A stretch of DNA of 64,000 nt from positions 2,385,501 through 2,449,500 of the forward strand of contig CP018227.1 of the NCBI GenBank assembly GCA_016865035.1. Direction: 5' to 3'. Below the pieces are notes generated by a model. It worked only from the letters and a program-made list of their open reading frames with translations. It ran no database searches and was not told where the DNA came from. The stretch comes from Kordiimonadales bacterium IMCC3096. GTDB taxonomy: Bacteria > Pseudomonadota > Alphaproteobacteria > Minwuiales > Minwuiaceae. A program made the translations under genes and the position numbers. Positions 46,154 to 55,973 of the stretch are shown here, in pieces; position 1 is the stretch's first letter; every line of letters starts with the position of its first letter.

Positions 46154-46852
46154 TCATTGGTTTCGATACGCCAGATAGCCGCGGCTCCGCAAGTCACAAG
46201 CCGGGCATTTTCCGCATCCCCGACCCCACACATTGAGGACGCTGGCCGCCCCCATGTAACAGGACAGCGTGTGATCGCGGATCAGGGCGACCAGACTTTC
46301 GCCGCCAAGGGACTCCGTCAGTTTCCAAGTCTGGCCCTTGTCGAGCCACATCAGGGGTGTGTCCAGCACGAAACGGCGATCCATACCCAGCCCCAGCGCC
46401 ACCTGCAGCGCCTTGATGGTGTCGTCGCGGCAATCGGGATATCCTGAATAGTCGGTCTCGCACATGCCGCCGACGATGTGGCGCAGGCCCCGGCGATAGG
46501 CCAGCGTCGCCGCCATGGTCAGAAAGACGAGATTGCGGCCCGGCACGAAGGTATTGGGCAGGCCATCGGCCTGCATGGCGATTTCCGTCTCGCGGGTCAG
46601 GGCGGTATCGGAAATCTGGCCCAGCAGTCCGAGATCGAGCATGTGATCCTCGCCCAGCCGTGCCGCCCATTCAGGTTTCATCCCGGCCATGGCGTCGCGC
46701 AGATGCGCGCGGAAATCGAGCTCGACCAGATGGCGCTGGCCGTAGTTGAAACCGATGGTCTCCACATGCCGGAAGCGGTCGAGTGCCCAGGCCAGGCAGG
46801 TGGCGGAATCCTGGCCGCCTGAAAGCAGCACCAGCGCCCGGTCACTCTCCAT
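46154..46852 (-). CDS. queC: 7-cyano-7-deazaguanine (preQ0) synthase
   Basis: A 232-residue ATP-dependent enzyme turning 7-carboxy-7-deazaguanine into preQ0. The PP-loop [14 protein letters not shown] starts at residue 10. Others are [45 protein letters not shown] and the C-terminal zinc site ([18 protein letters not shown]). The start ATG 46852 lies inside the last codons of mutS (11-bp overlap), and its stop touches the VUT start, so mutS-queC-VUT form a tight operon. Confidence 0.95.
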   Translation of the reverse strand: MESDRALVLLSGGQDSATCLAWALDRFRHVETIGFNYGQRHLVELDFRAHLRDAMAGMKPEWAARLGEDHMLDLGLLGQISDTALTRETEIAMQADGLPNTFVPGRNLVFLTMAATLAYRRGLRHIVGGMCETDYSGYPDCRDDTIKALQVALGLGMDRRFVLDTPLMWLDKGQTWKLTESLGGESLVALIRDHTLSCYMGAASVLNVWGRGCGKCPACDLRSRGYLAYRNQ

Positions 46853-49517
46853 CGTCGCTCTCCAGCATCTCGCGCAGGCTGTAGAGTGCCTCAAGCGCGT
46901 CCCTCGGCGACATGTCGTCGGGGCGCAGGGCGTCAATGGCCTGCCGCAGTTTCGTGTCTGTCGCGTCGGCCGCAGGTGCCGGTGCGGGCGCGGCAGCGAA
47001 GAGCGGCAGGTCGTCCGCAAAGCTGACCTTGCGGCGGCCACCCCCCTCGGCCTCCAGCCGTTTCAGCACCGCCTCGGCCCGGCGGATCACGGCGGTCGGC
47101 AGGCCTGCCAGCCGCGCCACCTGCACGCCATAGGACCGGTCAGCCGCGCCGGGGATGACCTGGTGCAGGAAGCGGATGCTGCCTTTCCATTCCATCACCC
47201 GCATGGTGCGGCAGGTTACCTGCTCCAGCCGTTCCGCCAGCGCCGTCAGCTCATGGTAATGGGTGGCGAACAGGCCCCGGCAGCGATTGGTTTCATGCAG
47301 TGCCTCGACAGTGGCCCAGGCGATGGCCAGCCCGTCATAGGTGGCCGTGCCACGCCCGATCTCGTCCAGGATGACGAGGCTGCGTTCGCTCGCCTGGTTC
47401 AGGATTGCCGCTGTCTCCACCATCTCAACCATGAAGGTGGAGCGGCCCCGGGCCAGGTCGTCGGCGGCCCCCACCCGGCTGAACAGCCGGTCGACGACGC
47501 CGATCCGGGCCGTGGCGGCTGGCACGAAACTGCCCATCTGCGCCAGGATGGCGATCAGCGCGTTCTGGCGCAGGAATGTGGACTTGCCCGCCATGTTCGG
47601 GCCGGTGAGCAGCCAGAGCCGTCCCGGAGACGTGTCCGCGTCGCCCCCGGCGGCGGCAGGGCCGAGATCGCTGTCATTGGGCTGGAATCCCGCACCGTCT
47701 TCGGGTGTCGCGAAGGCCTCCACGACCGGATGCCGTCCGGCGCCGATCGTGAAATCCAGTGAGCTGTCGACCACGGGGCGGCAGAAATCCGCATCCCGCG
47801 CCAGTTCGGCGAGACCGGCGGCGACGTCCAGCGCGGCGATGGCTGACGCGGTATCCGCCAGTGCCCCGGCACGCGCCAGCACCGCGTCGGCCAATGCGCG
47901 GAAATGCGTCTCCTCCAGCGCCAGCGCCCGGTCACCGGCGGAGCGGATCCTGCCCTCCAGTTCCCCCAGTTCCGTGGTGGTGAAACGCATGGCCTGCGCC
48001 ATGGTCTGGCGGTGGATGAAATCGTCGCCCAGCCGCTCGGCATGGCGCTGCGCCACCTCGACGAAGAAGCCCAGCATGTTGTTGTGCTTCACCTTCAGTG
48101 ACGCGACGCCGGTCGCGTCGGCATAGCGCTTCTGCAGCGCGGCGATCAGGCGACGGCTCTCGTCGCGCAGACTGCGCAGTTCGTCCAGGGTCGGGTCGAA
48201 GCCGTCGCGGATGAAACCGCCGTCGCGGCGCTGCAGCGGTGGCTCGTCGACAAGGGCATCCCGCAGACGGTCGATCAGGTCGCCATGGCCCACCAGCGCC
48301 GCCGCGTTCCCGGTGACACCCGCAGGGCCATCGCTGCCGAGGACGTCACGGGCGACTGCCGCGGCCAGCAGACCGTCGCGCAGGTGTGCCAGATCGCGGG
48401 GGCCGCCCCGGTCCAGGCCCAGCCGTGACAGGGCGCGTTCGATATCCGGGGCGCGTCGGATGGCATCCCGCAGATCCTGTCGCCGTGTGTCCCCGTCGGC
48501 GAAGAACTGCACCATGTCGAGACGCCGGTCGATGGCCGCGGGGTCGGTGAGCGGTCCGGCGAGATCGGTGGCCAGCCGTCGCCCGCCCGCGCCGGTGACC
48601 GTGCGGTCGATGACCGAAAGCAGGCTGCCGCGCCGTTCGCCCGACAGGGTCTCCGTGAGTTCGAGATTGCGCCGTGTCGCGGGGTCGAGGCCCATGGTGG
48701 CCCCCGTATCCTCCCGCACCGGCGGCCGGATCGGCGGCAGCCGTCCCTTCTGCGTCAGTTCGACGTAGTCGACCACGGCGCCCGCCGCCGCGACCTCAAC
48801 GCGTTCGAAGGCGCCGAAACCGTCCAGGGTGCCGACGCCGTACAGCGCCGCGAGACGCTTCTGCCCGCTCTGGCTGTCGAAGCGGGGGGCGGGCAGCGGT
48901 GTGAAACTGTCGGACCAGTCACCGATCTGCGCGTCCAGTGCCTCCAGCAGGGTCTCCGGCACCAGGATCTCGCCCGGACCCAGCCGCGCCAGTTCCGCGC
49001 CGAGCTGCTCCGGCGCGACGCAGGTGGTGCGCAACTCCCCCGTCGACATGTCCAGCCAGGCCAGGCCGAACGTGGCACTGCGGCCGGTGCCGCTGCGGGC
49101 CAGCGCCAGCAGGTAGTTGTTGCGCCGCGCGTCGAGCAGCGAATCCTCGGTCAGGGTTCCGGCGGTCACCAGCCGGACCACATCGCGCCGCACCACCGAT
49201 TTGGAACCGCGCTTCTTCGCCTCTGCCGGGTCTTCGGTCTGTTCACAGACGGCGACCCGGAACCCGTCCCGGATCAGGCGGGCCAGATACTGGTCGGCGG
49301 CATGGACCGGCACGCCGCACATCGGGATGTCCTCCCCCAGATGCTTGCCGCGCTTGGTCAGCGCGATGTCGAGGCTGGCGGCGGCCTGCCGGGCGTCGTC
49401 GAAGAACAGCTCGTAGAAATCGCCCATGCGGTAGAACAGCAGCGCGCCGGGATGCGCGGCCTTGATCTCCAGATACTGCACCATCATGGGTGTCGGCTGG
49501 TCGGCGGCGGCGTTCAT
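46842..49517 (-). CDS. mutS: DNA mismatch repair protein MutS
   Basis: An 891-residue mismatch-binding ATPase. Domain I carries the mismatch-reading Phe/Glu motif ([20 protein letters not shown]). Domain V has Walker A ([15 protein letters not shown], near residue 640), [17 protein letters not shown], Walker B ([16 protein letters not shown]) and [15 protein letters not shown]. Length and order are standard for MutS1. It leads an operon with queC and the VUT transporter. mutL is not in the window. Confidence 0.97.
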   Translation of the reverse strand: MNAAADQPTPMMVQYLEIKAAHPGALLFYRMGDFYELFFDDARQAAASLDIALTKRGKHLGEDIPMCGVPVHAADQYLARLIRDGFRVAVCEQTEDPAEAKKRGSKSVVRRDVVRLVTAGTLTEDSLLDARRNNYLLALARSGTGRSATFGLAWLDMSTGELRTTCVAPEQLGAELARLGPGEILVPETLLEALDAQIGDWSDSFTPLPAPRFDSQSGQKRLAALYGVGTLDGFGAFERVEVAAAGAVVDYVELTQKGRLPPIRPPVREDTGATMGLDPATRRNLELTETLSGERRGSLLSVIDRTVTGAGGRRLATDLAGPLTDPAAIDRRLDMVQFFADGDTRRQDLRDAIRRAPDIERALSRLGLDRGGPRDLAHLRDGLLAAAVARDVLGSDGPAGVTGNAAALVGHGDLIDRLRDALVDEPPLQRRDGGFIRDGFDPTLDELRSLRDESRRLIAALQKRYADATGVASLKVKHNNMLGFFVEVAQRHAERLGDDFIHRQTMAQAMRFTTTELGELEGRIRSAGDRALALEETHFRALADAVLARAGALADTASAIAALDVAAGLAELARDADFCRPVVDSSLDFTIGAGRHPVVEAFATPEDGAGFQPNDSDLGPAAAGGDADTSPGRLWLLTGPNMAGKSTFLRQNALIAILAQMGSFVPAATARIGVVDRLFSRVGAADDLARGRSTFMVEMVETAAILNQASERSLVILDEIGRGTATYDGLAIAWATVEALHETNRCRGLFATHYHELTALAERLEQVTCRTMRVMEWKGSIRFLHQVIPGAADRSYGVQVARLAGLPTAVIRRAEAVLKRLEAEGGGRRKVSFADDLPLFAAAPAPAPAADATDTKLRQAIDALRPDDMSPRDALEALYSLREMLESDDGE

Positions 49518-49546
49518 GCCCTGGGTACCTGCACCTGCAATTCGCG

Positions 49547-49566
49547 TTGGCCCCGGACGGGGCCAA
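49547..49566 (-). terminator. Hairpin between the acyl-CoA synthetase gene and mutS
   Basis: TTGGCCCC and GGGGCCAA pair perfectly (8 bp) around GGAC. It lies 32 bp past the synthetase stop and 29 bp before the mutS start codon. No T run follows on the minus strand. It probably ends or attenuates the synthetase transcript. Confidence 0.5.
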
Positions 49567-49598
49567 TGGTCACTGCGTAGCGGTCAAGCGGGCTGGCT

Positions 49599-51335
49599 TC
49601 AAGCCGTCTTGGCGACGGTCAGGCCCAGTTCCTCGATCATCGCGTCGCGCATGCGGAATTTCTGCGGCTTGCCGGTGACGGTCATCGGCAGTTCGGTGCG
49701 GAAGCGGACATGGCGCGGGATCTTGTAATGCGCGATCTGGCCCTTGCAGAACGCACGGACCTCATCCTCGTCGGCCGTCTGACCGGGCTTCAGCACCACC
49801 CAGGCGCAGACTTCCTCCCCGTACTTCTCGTCGGGAATGCCGAAGACCTGGGCGTCGGCGATCTTCGGGTGACGGAACAGGAACTCCTCGACCTCCCGCG
49901 GATAGACGTTCTCTCCGCCCCGGATCAGCATGTCCTTCACGCGCCCGGTGATGTTGCAGAAACCTTCCGCATCGATGGTGGCCAGGTCGCCGGTATGCAT
50001 CCAGCCATCGGCGTCGATGGCTTCCGCCGTGCGTTCCGGGTCGTCCCAGTATCCCTTCATGACCGAATAGCCGCGGGTGCACAGTTCCCCCTGCACGCCC
50101 GGCGCGACGGTGGCCCCGTTCTCGTCCACCACCTTGCATTCGACGTGCGGATGGATGCGCCCGACCGTGGACACGCGCCGGTCCAGCGAATCGTCGGTAC
50201 TGCTCTGGAAGGATACCGGGCTGGTCTCCGTCATGCCGTAGGCGATGGTGACCTCCGACATGTTCATCTCGCTCACCACCCGCTTCATCACCTCTGTCGG
50301 GCAGGGGGCGCCGGCCATGATGCCGGTGCGCAGGTGGGAGAAGTCGAAGCTGGCGAAGTCCGGGTGCCCGAGTGCGGCAACGAACATCGTCGGCACACCA
50401 TACAGGGTGGTGCACTTTTCCGCCGACACGGCGGCGAGCGTCGTCTCGGGATCGAAGGCTTCCGCCGGGAAGACCATGGTGGCCCCGGTGGCGACACAGC
50501 CCAGCGTGCCCATGACCATGCCGAAGCAGTGGTACAGCGGCACGGGAATGCACAGCCGGTCCTGTTCGGTAAAATGCATGGCCCCGACCACGAAGCGCGC
50601 ATTGTTCATGATGTTGCGGTGGGTCAGCGTGGCACCCTTCGGTGCCCCGGTCGTGCCGGAGGTGAACTGGATGTTGATCGCGTCATCCGGGTCCAGGCTG
50701 GCCGTGATGGCGTCCAGATCGGCGGAGGGGTGGGCGCGTCCGGCCGCCACAATGTCGTCGAAGCTGAACATGCCGGCGCTTTTCTCGGTGCCCATGCGGA
50801 TCACGCTGCGCAGCGTGGGCAGCTTCGCGGACTTCAGTTCACCCGGCGCGCAGGTGTCGATCTCCGGCGCCAGGGTGCGGATCATCTCCAGATAGTCGGA
50901 GGTCTTGAAGGTCGCGGCGGTGACCAGCGCCAGGCATCCGACCTTGTTCAGCGCGTATTCCAGCTCCGACAGGCGATAGGCGGGATTGATGTTGACCATC
51001 ACCAGCCCCAGCCGTGCGGTCGCGAACTGGGTCAGCAGCCATTCGGCACGGTTCGGTGACCAGATGCCGATGCGATCACCCTTGCGGAGGCCAAGCCCGG
51101 CCAGACCCTGCGCCAGTGCATCGACCTCGGCGGCCAGATCGGACCAGGACCAGCGGATGCCCTGTTCCAGAAAGATGGCCGCATCGCGGTCGGCACAACG
51201 CGTCGCGGTTTCCGCAAACACATCGGGAATGGTCCGGTGCCAGAGCGGCACGGAGGTGTCGCCGACGACATGGGAGACGCCGCCACGCGGCGTTGCATCA
51301 TGGCTCTGACCCTTGACGGGGCTTTGTTCGTTCAT
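49599..51335 (-). CDS. Fatty-acyl-CoA synthetase (AMP-binding)
   Basis: A 578-residue ANL-family adenylate-forming enzyme that activates a carboxylic acid to its CoA thioester. Motifs: P-loop [26 protein letters not shown], the hinge [14 protein letters not shown] and the catalytic Lys in [14 protein letters not shown]. The family around [18 protein letters not shown] and [18 protein letters not shown] is usually annotated as medium- or long-chain acyl-CoA synthetase. The acid is not known. Thiolase and enoyl-CoA hydratase genes elsewhere in the window would provide later steps. Confidence 0.9.
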   Translation of the reverse strand: MNEQSPVKGQSHDATPRGGVSHVVGDTSVPLWHRTIPDVFAETATRCADRDAAIFLEQGIRWSWSDLAAEVDALAQGLAGLGLRKGDRIGIWSPNRAEWLLTQFATARLGLVMVNINPAYRLSELEYALNKVGCLALVTAATFKTSDYLEMIRTLAPEIDTCAPGELKSAKLPTLRSVIRMGTEKSAGMFSFDDIVAAGRAHPSADLDAITASLDPDDAINIQFTSGTTGAPKGATLTHRNIMNNARFVVGAMHFTEQDRLCIPVPLYHCFGMVMGTLGCVATGATMVFPAEAFDPETTLAAVSAEKCTTLYGVPTMFVAALGHPDFASFDFSHLRTGIMAGAPCPTEVMKRVVSEMNMSEVTIAYGMTETSPVSFQSSTDDSLDRRVSTVGRIHPHVECKVVDENGATVAPGVQGELCTRGYSVMKGYWDDPERTAEAIDADGWMHTGDLATIDAEGFCNITGRVKDMLIRGGENVYPREVEEFLFRHPKIADAQVFGIPDEKYGEEVCAWVVLKPGQTADEDEVRAFCKGQIAHYKIPRHVRFRTELPMTVTGKPQKFRMRDAMIEELGLTVAKTA

Positions 51336-51496
51336 GGGCTGTTTCCTCCACCAGATGGTTCCTGCCGATCATCCGCCCCGGTCTGGTCGAGTCAAGGTGG
51401 CGCGGTCGCCGAGGCGTGACTTGTCAAACTGCCTCCATCTGGCCACATGTTGCGGATACGAAAGCCGACCGCCTGTACCGCACACGGAGAGATCGC

Positions 51497-52882
51497 TTGT
51501 CCCGCGTACCGCTGCCCACGCCTGCCTCCACCCCCGCCCGTCTGCCCCTGCTTGCCCTTCTGCTGCTGCTGCCGCTGCTGCTGATCTGGCCCGTGGATCG
51601 TGCATCTGCCGGGCTCTTCAACGCGGAGACCTTCCGTCTCGACAATGGCATGGAGGTCGTGGTGATCCCCGACCACCGGGCGCCGGTGGTGGTCCACATG
51701 GTCTGGTACCGGCTGGGTTCGGCGGATGAACCGGTGGGCCGATCCGGTGTCGCGCACTTCCTGGAGCATCTGCTGTTCAAGGGGACGGACAAGATCGCAC
51801 CGGGGGATTTCTCCAAGATCGTTGCGGCCAATGGCGGGCGCGACAATGCCTTCACCTCGCTCGACTATACGGGCTACTTCCAGACGATTGCCCGCGACAG
51901 GCTGGAACTTGTCATGGAGATGGAGGCGGACCGGATGGTCAATCTCCGCCTGGACGAGAACGATGTGGCGACGGAGCGTGACGTGGTGCTGGAGGAACGG
52001 CGCCAGCGCACCGACTCCACACCCCAGGGACAATTCGGTGAGCAGGCGCGCGCGGCGTTGTTCCTGCAGCATCCCTATGGCCGACCGGTGATCGGCTGGC
52101 AGGAGGAGATCGAGAAGCTGAGCCTCGAGGACGCGATGGCGTTCTACAAGCGCTACTACGCGCCGAACAATGCGATCCTGATCGTGGCGGGTGACATCAC
52201 CGCCGCGGACCTGAAACCGCTGGCGGAGAAGTACTATGGTGTCATCCCGGCCAATCCGGACACGGTCGTGGAACCGCTGCCGCTGGAGCCGCCGCACCGT
52301 GCGGCGCGGCGGGTGCTGCACAGCGATCCCCGCGTCGCCGTGACCTCGTGGCAGCGCCAGTATCTGGCGGACAGCATCGGCTGGGGCGAGCGGTCACGCA
52401 GTGCGCCGCTCAATTTCCTGTCGGAGATCCTGGGCGGTGGCAGCACCAGCCGCCTCTATCGTGCGCTGGTGGTGGATCAGGGCATCGCGGTCTCTGCAGG
52501 CGCCTGGTATTCGGGTGTCAGTCGCGGACCGGGCAACTTCGGCCTCTACGCGACGCCTGCACCGGACACTGACGTTGCGGCTGTCGAGGCCGCGATGGAT
52601 GCCGCATTGGCTGAGATCATCGCCAATGGCGTCACTGAGGCGGAACTGGAACGCGCGCGCACCGGGCTGCTGGCCGATGCGATCTACGCCCGTGACAGCC
52701 TGTTCACGGGCGCGCGCATCTTCGGCAATGCCCTGACCGCTGGCGCAACTGTGGACGATGTGGAGAGCTGGCCCGACCGCGTCCGCGCCGTGACCTCGGA
52801 AGATGTGGTCGAGGCCGCGCGGGCAGTCTTCAGGATGGAACGTTCCGTTACCGCGATCCTGTCGCCGGAGGAGAAGTCATGA
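51497..52882 (+). CDS. M16 zinc metallopeptidase, catalytic subunit, exported
   Basis: A 461-residue pitrilysin-type protease. The zinc motif is the inverted HxxEH (VAHFLEHLLFKGT), with the third ligand Glu in ATERDVVLEERRQR. I use TTG 51497 because it follows GGAGA and begins with a clean signal peptide (LPLLALLLLLPLLLIWPV, then DRASAG). A GTG at 51416 would add a non-conserved 27 residues. The C-terminal M16 half has the SEILGGGSTSRLYRAL segment. It overlaps the next gene by 4 bp (ATGA), forming the heteromeric pair seen in many Proteobacteria. It probably degrades peptides in the periplasm. Confidence 0.88.
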   Translation: MSRVPLPTPASTPARLPLLALLLLLPLLLIWPVDRASAGLFNAETFRLDNGMEVVVIPDHRAPVVVHMVWYRLGSADEPVGRSGVAHFLEHLLFKGTDKIAPGDFSKIVAANGGRDNAFTSLDYTGYFQTIARDRLELVMEMEADRMVNLRLDENDVATERDVVLEERRQRTDSTPQGQFGEQARAALFLQHPYGRPVIGWQEEIEKLSLEDAMAFYKRYYAPNNAILIVAGDITAADLKPLAEKYYGVIPANPDTVVEPLPLEPPHRAARRVLHSDPRVAVTSWQRQYLADSIGWGERSRSAPLNFLSEILGGGSTSRLYRALVVDQGIAVSAGAWYSGVSRGPGNFGLYATPAPDTDVAAVEAAMDAALAEIIANGVTEAELERARTGLLADAIYARDSLFTGARIFGNALTAGATVDDVESWPDRVRAVTSEDVVEAARAVFRMERSVTAILSPEEKS

Positions 52883-54240
52883 GTTTTCATCTTGCCGGAT
52901 TGCACCGGGCCGCAGTTGCCGGTCTGACCCTGTGTCTCGGTCTCGCTGTCCTGCAGGGACCTGTGCAGGCACAGGCCGCCGACAGCGACATCATCGAAGT
53001 GGTCAGCGACCGGGGTGTGGTTGCCTGGCTGAAACAGGAACCCTCGATCCCGATGATCGCCGTCTCCGCAATATGGCGCGACGGCGGCGCGGTCTCTGAT
53101 CCGGCGGCGCTGACCGGACGCGCCAACCTGGTTTCCGGCCTCTTGGACGAGGGGGCGGGGGACCTCGACTCCCAGGCGTTCCAGCAGCGGCTGGATGATC
53201 TTGCCGTGCGGCTGAGTTTCGATGCCGGGCGGGACAGTTTCTCCCTGTCACTGCAGACCCTGACCGCGAACGCGGCCGAGGCGTTTCGGCTGACCGGGCA
53301 GGCCCTGACCAGCCCGCGCTTCGACGATGAGCCCGTGGAGCGCATCCGCCGCCAGATCCTGACCGGCATCGCCCGTTCGGCGCAGGATCCGAACAGCATT
53401 GCCGGTCGCCTGTTCTCTTCTCTGGCCTATGGCGATGATCCCTATGGCCGCCCGGTGGAGGGGACACTTGAAACGGTTGCCGCCATCGGACCGGATGATC
53501 TGCGTGATTTCGTGGCGCAGCGCCTGGCACGCAACAACCTGATCATCGGGGTCGTCGGTGATGTTTCACCGGAGGCACTGAAGGATCTGCTGGACGCGGC
53601 CTTTGGCAGCCTGCCGGAGCGTGCGGTGCCGCTGGGCCTGGGTGATGTTTCAATGCAGCCGGAACGGGGCCTGACCGTTTCCGATTTTCCGACCTCGCAG
53701 ACATCCTTCATCTTCGGCCTGCCGGGGCTGAAACGCGACGATCCCGACTATGACGCTGCCCGTGTCATGAACCACATGCTCGGCGGCGGCGGCTTCAGCA
53801 GCCTGCTGACGGAAGAGGTGCGGGAGAAGCGTGGCCTGACCTATGGCATCTACAGCTATCTGCGGCCGAGTGACCGCGATGGCCTCTGGCTTGGTGGACT
53901 GTCGACCAGCAACGACAGGGCTGCCGAGGCCTGGCAGGTGCTGCGCGAGACCATCCGGGAGTATGCGGAGACCGGCCCGGACGCGGAGCGGCTGGCGAAC
54001 GCCAAGGCCAACATGAACGGGGCCTTCCCGCTGCGCCTGACCTCCAACAAGGGCATTGCCGGTCTGCTGGTGGCGCTGCAGCGCTATGATCTGGGCAAGG
54101 ACTATGTCGCGCGCCGTCCGGAACTGATCAATGCGGTCACGATCGACGACGTGAAACGTGTCGCCCGCCGCATCCTCGATCTGGATGGCATGCTGGCCGT
54201 CGCGGTCGGGCAGCCCGTGGGTCTGGCCACAGGCCAGTAG
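52879..54240 (+). CDS. M16 family partner subunit without zinc site, exported
   Basis: A 453-residue M16-fold protein with a signal peptide (GLTLCLGLAVLQGPVQAQA). The HxxEH zinc motif is lost: the matching segment reads ALTGRANLVSGLLDEGAGDL. The C-terminal half keeps the Arg/Tyr substrate-binding pair (REKRGLTYGIYSYL) and NHMLGGGGFSSLLTEEV. In characterised heterodimeric M16B peptidases one chain carries zinc and the other this R/Y pair; the two genes here match that division. Translation is coupled to the catalytic gene. Confidence 0.88.
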   Translation: MSFHLAGLHRAAVAGLTLCLGLAVLQGPVQAQAADSDIIEVVSDRGVVAWLKQEPSIPMIAVSAIWRDGGAVSDPAALTGRANLVSGLLDEGAGDLDSQAFQQRLDDLAVRLSFDAGRDSFSLSLQTLTANAAEAFRLTGQALTSPRFDDEPVERIRRQILTGIARSAQDPNSIAGRLFSSLAYGDDPYGRPVEGTLETVAAIGPDDLRDFVAQRLARNNLIIGVVGDVSPEALKDLLDAAFGSLPERAVPLGLGDVSMQPERGLTVSDFPTSQTSFIFGLPGLKRDDPDYDAARVMNHMLGGGGFSSLLTEEVREKRGLTYGIYSYLRPSDRDGLWLGGLSTSNDRAAEAWQVLRETIREYAETGPDAERLANAKANMNGAFPLRLTSNKGIAGLLVALQRYDLGKDYVARRPELINAVTIDDVKRVARRILDLDGMLAVAVGQPVGLATGQ

Positions 54241-54269
54241 GTCCGGTCGTCAGCGGCGTGGGAGACCGG

Positions 54270-54292
54270 GTGCCCGGGGCAAGCCCGGGCAC
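54270..54292. terminator. Strong hairpin between convergent M16 and SDR genes
   Basis: GTGCCCGGG and CCCGGGCAC pair perfectly (9 bp) around GCAAG, 29 bp past the M16 stop and 37 bp from the SDR stop. There is no T run. It is likely a bidirectional transcript end. Confidence 0.55.
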
Positions 54293-54328
54293 GGCGTGGT
54301 CTACTTCAGTTCGGAGCAGCGTCTTGCC

Positions 54329-55087
54329 TCACGGACCGGCGATCATCCCGCCGTCGACCGGCAGCGCGACGCCGGTGATGTAGGATGCGCGATCCGACAT
54401 CAGCCAGCAGGCAGCCTGGGCAATCTCGACCGGCTGACCCAGCCGCTTCATGGCGGTGGAGGCCGAAAGGGCATCGCCCGCACGCGGATGATTGCTGGCC
54501 AGTGAATTCAGCATCCGGGTCTCGATGGGACCGGGGCAGACGCAATTGATGCGGATGCCCTTGCGCGCATACTCCATGGCGGCGCTGGCCGTAAGCCCGA
54601 CGACCCCGTGCTTGGAGGCGACATAGGCTGGCATGTACTGCGCACCGGCGATCCCGGCGATGGAAGCCGTATTGACGATGGAGCCCGGCGTGCCCGCCTT
54701 CAGCATCGCCTGGATCTCGGCCCGCATGCACAGGAAGACACCGGTCTGGTTGACCGAGACGACACGGTTGAAGTTGTCGAGCGACGACTCGGCGGTCTTG
54801 GCCCAGTCGCCCTCGATCCCGGCATTGTTGTAGGCACCGTCCAGGCCCCCGAAGGCGGCGATGGTGTCGGCAACCAGTCCCTCGACATCCTTTTCACTGG
54901 TCACGTCGGTGACCCGCATCTGCCCGTCGCCACCGGCGGCCTTCATGGTCTCCAGCGTCTCTTCCAGCCCGGCCTGATTGACGTCGGCGATCATGACCTT
55001 CGCGCCCTCAGCCGCGGCCAGAACGGCCGCAGCCTGGCCGATGCCGCCCCCCGCGCCTGTTATGAGAATCCGTTTTCCTTGCAGCAT
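54329..55087 (-). CDS. Short-chain dehydrogenase/reductase
   Basis: A 252-residue classical SDR. Cofactor loop TGAGGGIGQAAAVLAAAEGA, structural YNNAGIEG, catalytic Ser (NTASIAGIAG) and YxxxK (YVASKHGVV), and the C-terminal VDGGMIAGP. The Asp in VMIADVNQAG after beta-2 argues for NAD(H) preference. It diverges from the BadH-like SDR gene next door. Substrate unknown. Confidence 0.88.
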   Translation of the reverse strand: MLQGKRILITGAGGGIGQAAAVLAAAEGAKVMIADVNQAGLEETLETMKAAGGDGQMRVTDVTSEKDVEGLVADTIAAFGGLDGAYNNAGIEGDWAKTAESSLDNFNRVVSVNQTGVFLCMRAEIQAMLKAGTPGSIVNTASIAGIAGAQYMPAYVASKHGVVGLTASAAMEYARKGIRINCVCPGPIETRMLNSLASNHPRAGDALSASTAMKRLGQPVEIAQAACWLMSDRASYITGVALPVDGGMIAGP

Positions 55088-55179
55088 GGCATTCCTCCCC
55101 TGGTCGCCAATTTCACACGATTGTAAGCCAGCGTATCATCTGTAAGGTTGAGGTGAAGTCCAAATAAGGGGAGGGCGAT

Positions 55180-55926
55180 GTGCGTGGATTGAAGGACAAG
55201 GTGATCATTCTCACCGGCGGAGCCGGTGGTATTGGTCGTGCGACCGCCGGACGGTTGGCGGAGGAGGGCGCAAAGGTCGCCATTCTGGATCTGAACGGAG
55301 ACGGTGCCGCGACTGCGGCGGCAGAGATCGGCAATGGTGCCATGGGCATCGGACTGGACATTGCGGATCAGTCGGCGGTCATCGCCGCGGTCGACAGGGT
55401 GGAGGCCGAACTCGGCCCCATCGGTGGTCTGGTCAACAATGCCGGCTGGGACAAGATGGTGCCGTTCCTGAAGAGCGATGCGGAACTGTGGAAGCGCATC
55501 GTCGATGTGAACCTGTTCGGCCCGGTCAACGTGACCCATGCCGTGCTGACCCGGATGGCCGAACGTGGCGAAGGCCGCATCGTGTCCGTTGCCTCCGACG
55601 CCGGGCGTGTCGGATCGACGGGTGAGGCGGTCTATTCCTATTGCAAGGGCGGTGTCATCGCCTTCATGAAGACGCTGGCGCGCGAACATGCGCGGCAGGG
55701 CATCACCTGCAACTCGGTCTGTCCGGGGCCGACCGATACGGCCCTGCTGCGGGACTTCGATCCGGAGGGGAAGATCGTCGCGGCGCTGGAGCGGGCCATC
55801 CCCTTGCGCCGGGTGGGGCAGCCGGAGGACTACCCGGGCATGATCGCATTCCTGCTGTCCGACGACGCGGCCTTCATCACCGGTCAGGTGATCAGCGTCA
55901 GCGGTGGCCTGAGCATGAGCGGCTGA
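55180..55926 (+). CDS. badH: BadH-like 2-hydroxycyclohexanecarboxyl-CoA dehydrogenase (SDR)
   Basis: A 248-residue SDR from GTG 55180, preceded by AGGGGAGGG; the out-of-frame ATG at 55178 is not used. Motifs: TGGAGGIGRATAGRLAEEGA, VNNAGWDKMVPF, VASDAGRVGSTGEAVYSYCKG and CPGPTDTALLRDF, ending ITGQVISVSGGLSMSG. These match Rhodopseudomonas BadH closely, including NNAGWD, SDA.RVGS.GEAVY and CPGPTDTALL. BadH oxidises 2-hydroxycyclohexanecarboxyl-CoA to the keto ester. The next gene resembles BadI, the following enzyme, 47 bp downstream, which supports the assignment. Confidence 0.75.
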   Translation: MRGLKDKVIILTGGAGGIGRATAGRLAEEGAKVAILDLNGDGAATAAAEIGNGAMGIGLDIADQSAVIAAVDRVEAELGPIGGLVNNAGWDKMVPFLKSDAELWKRIVDVNLFGPVNVTHAVLTRMAERGEGRIVSVASDAGRVGSTGEAVYSYCKGGVIAFMKTLAREHARQGITCNSVCPGPTDTALLRDFDPEGKIVAALERAIPLRRVGQPEDYPGMIAFLLSDDAAFITGQVISVSGGLSMSG

Positions 55927-55973
55927 GACAGCAGCGCCCACCAGAACCGAGAACATGTGAGGAAACCAGATTC

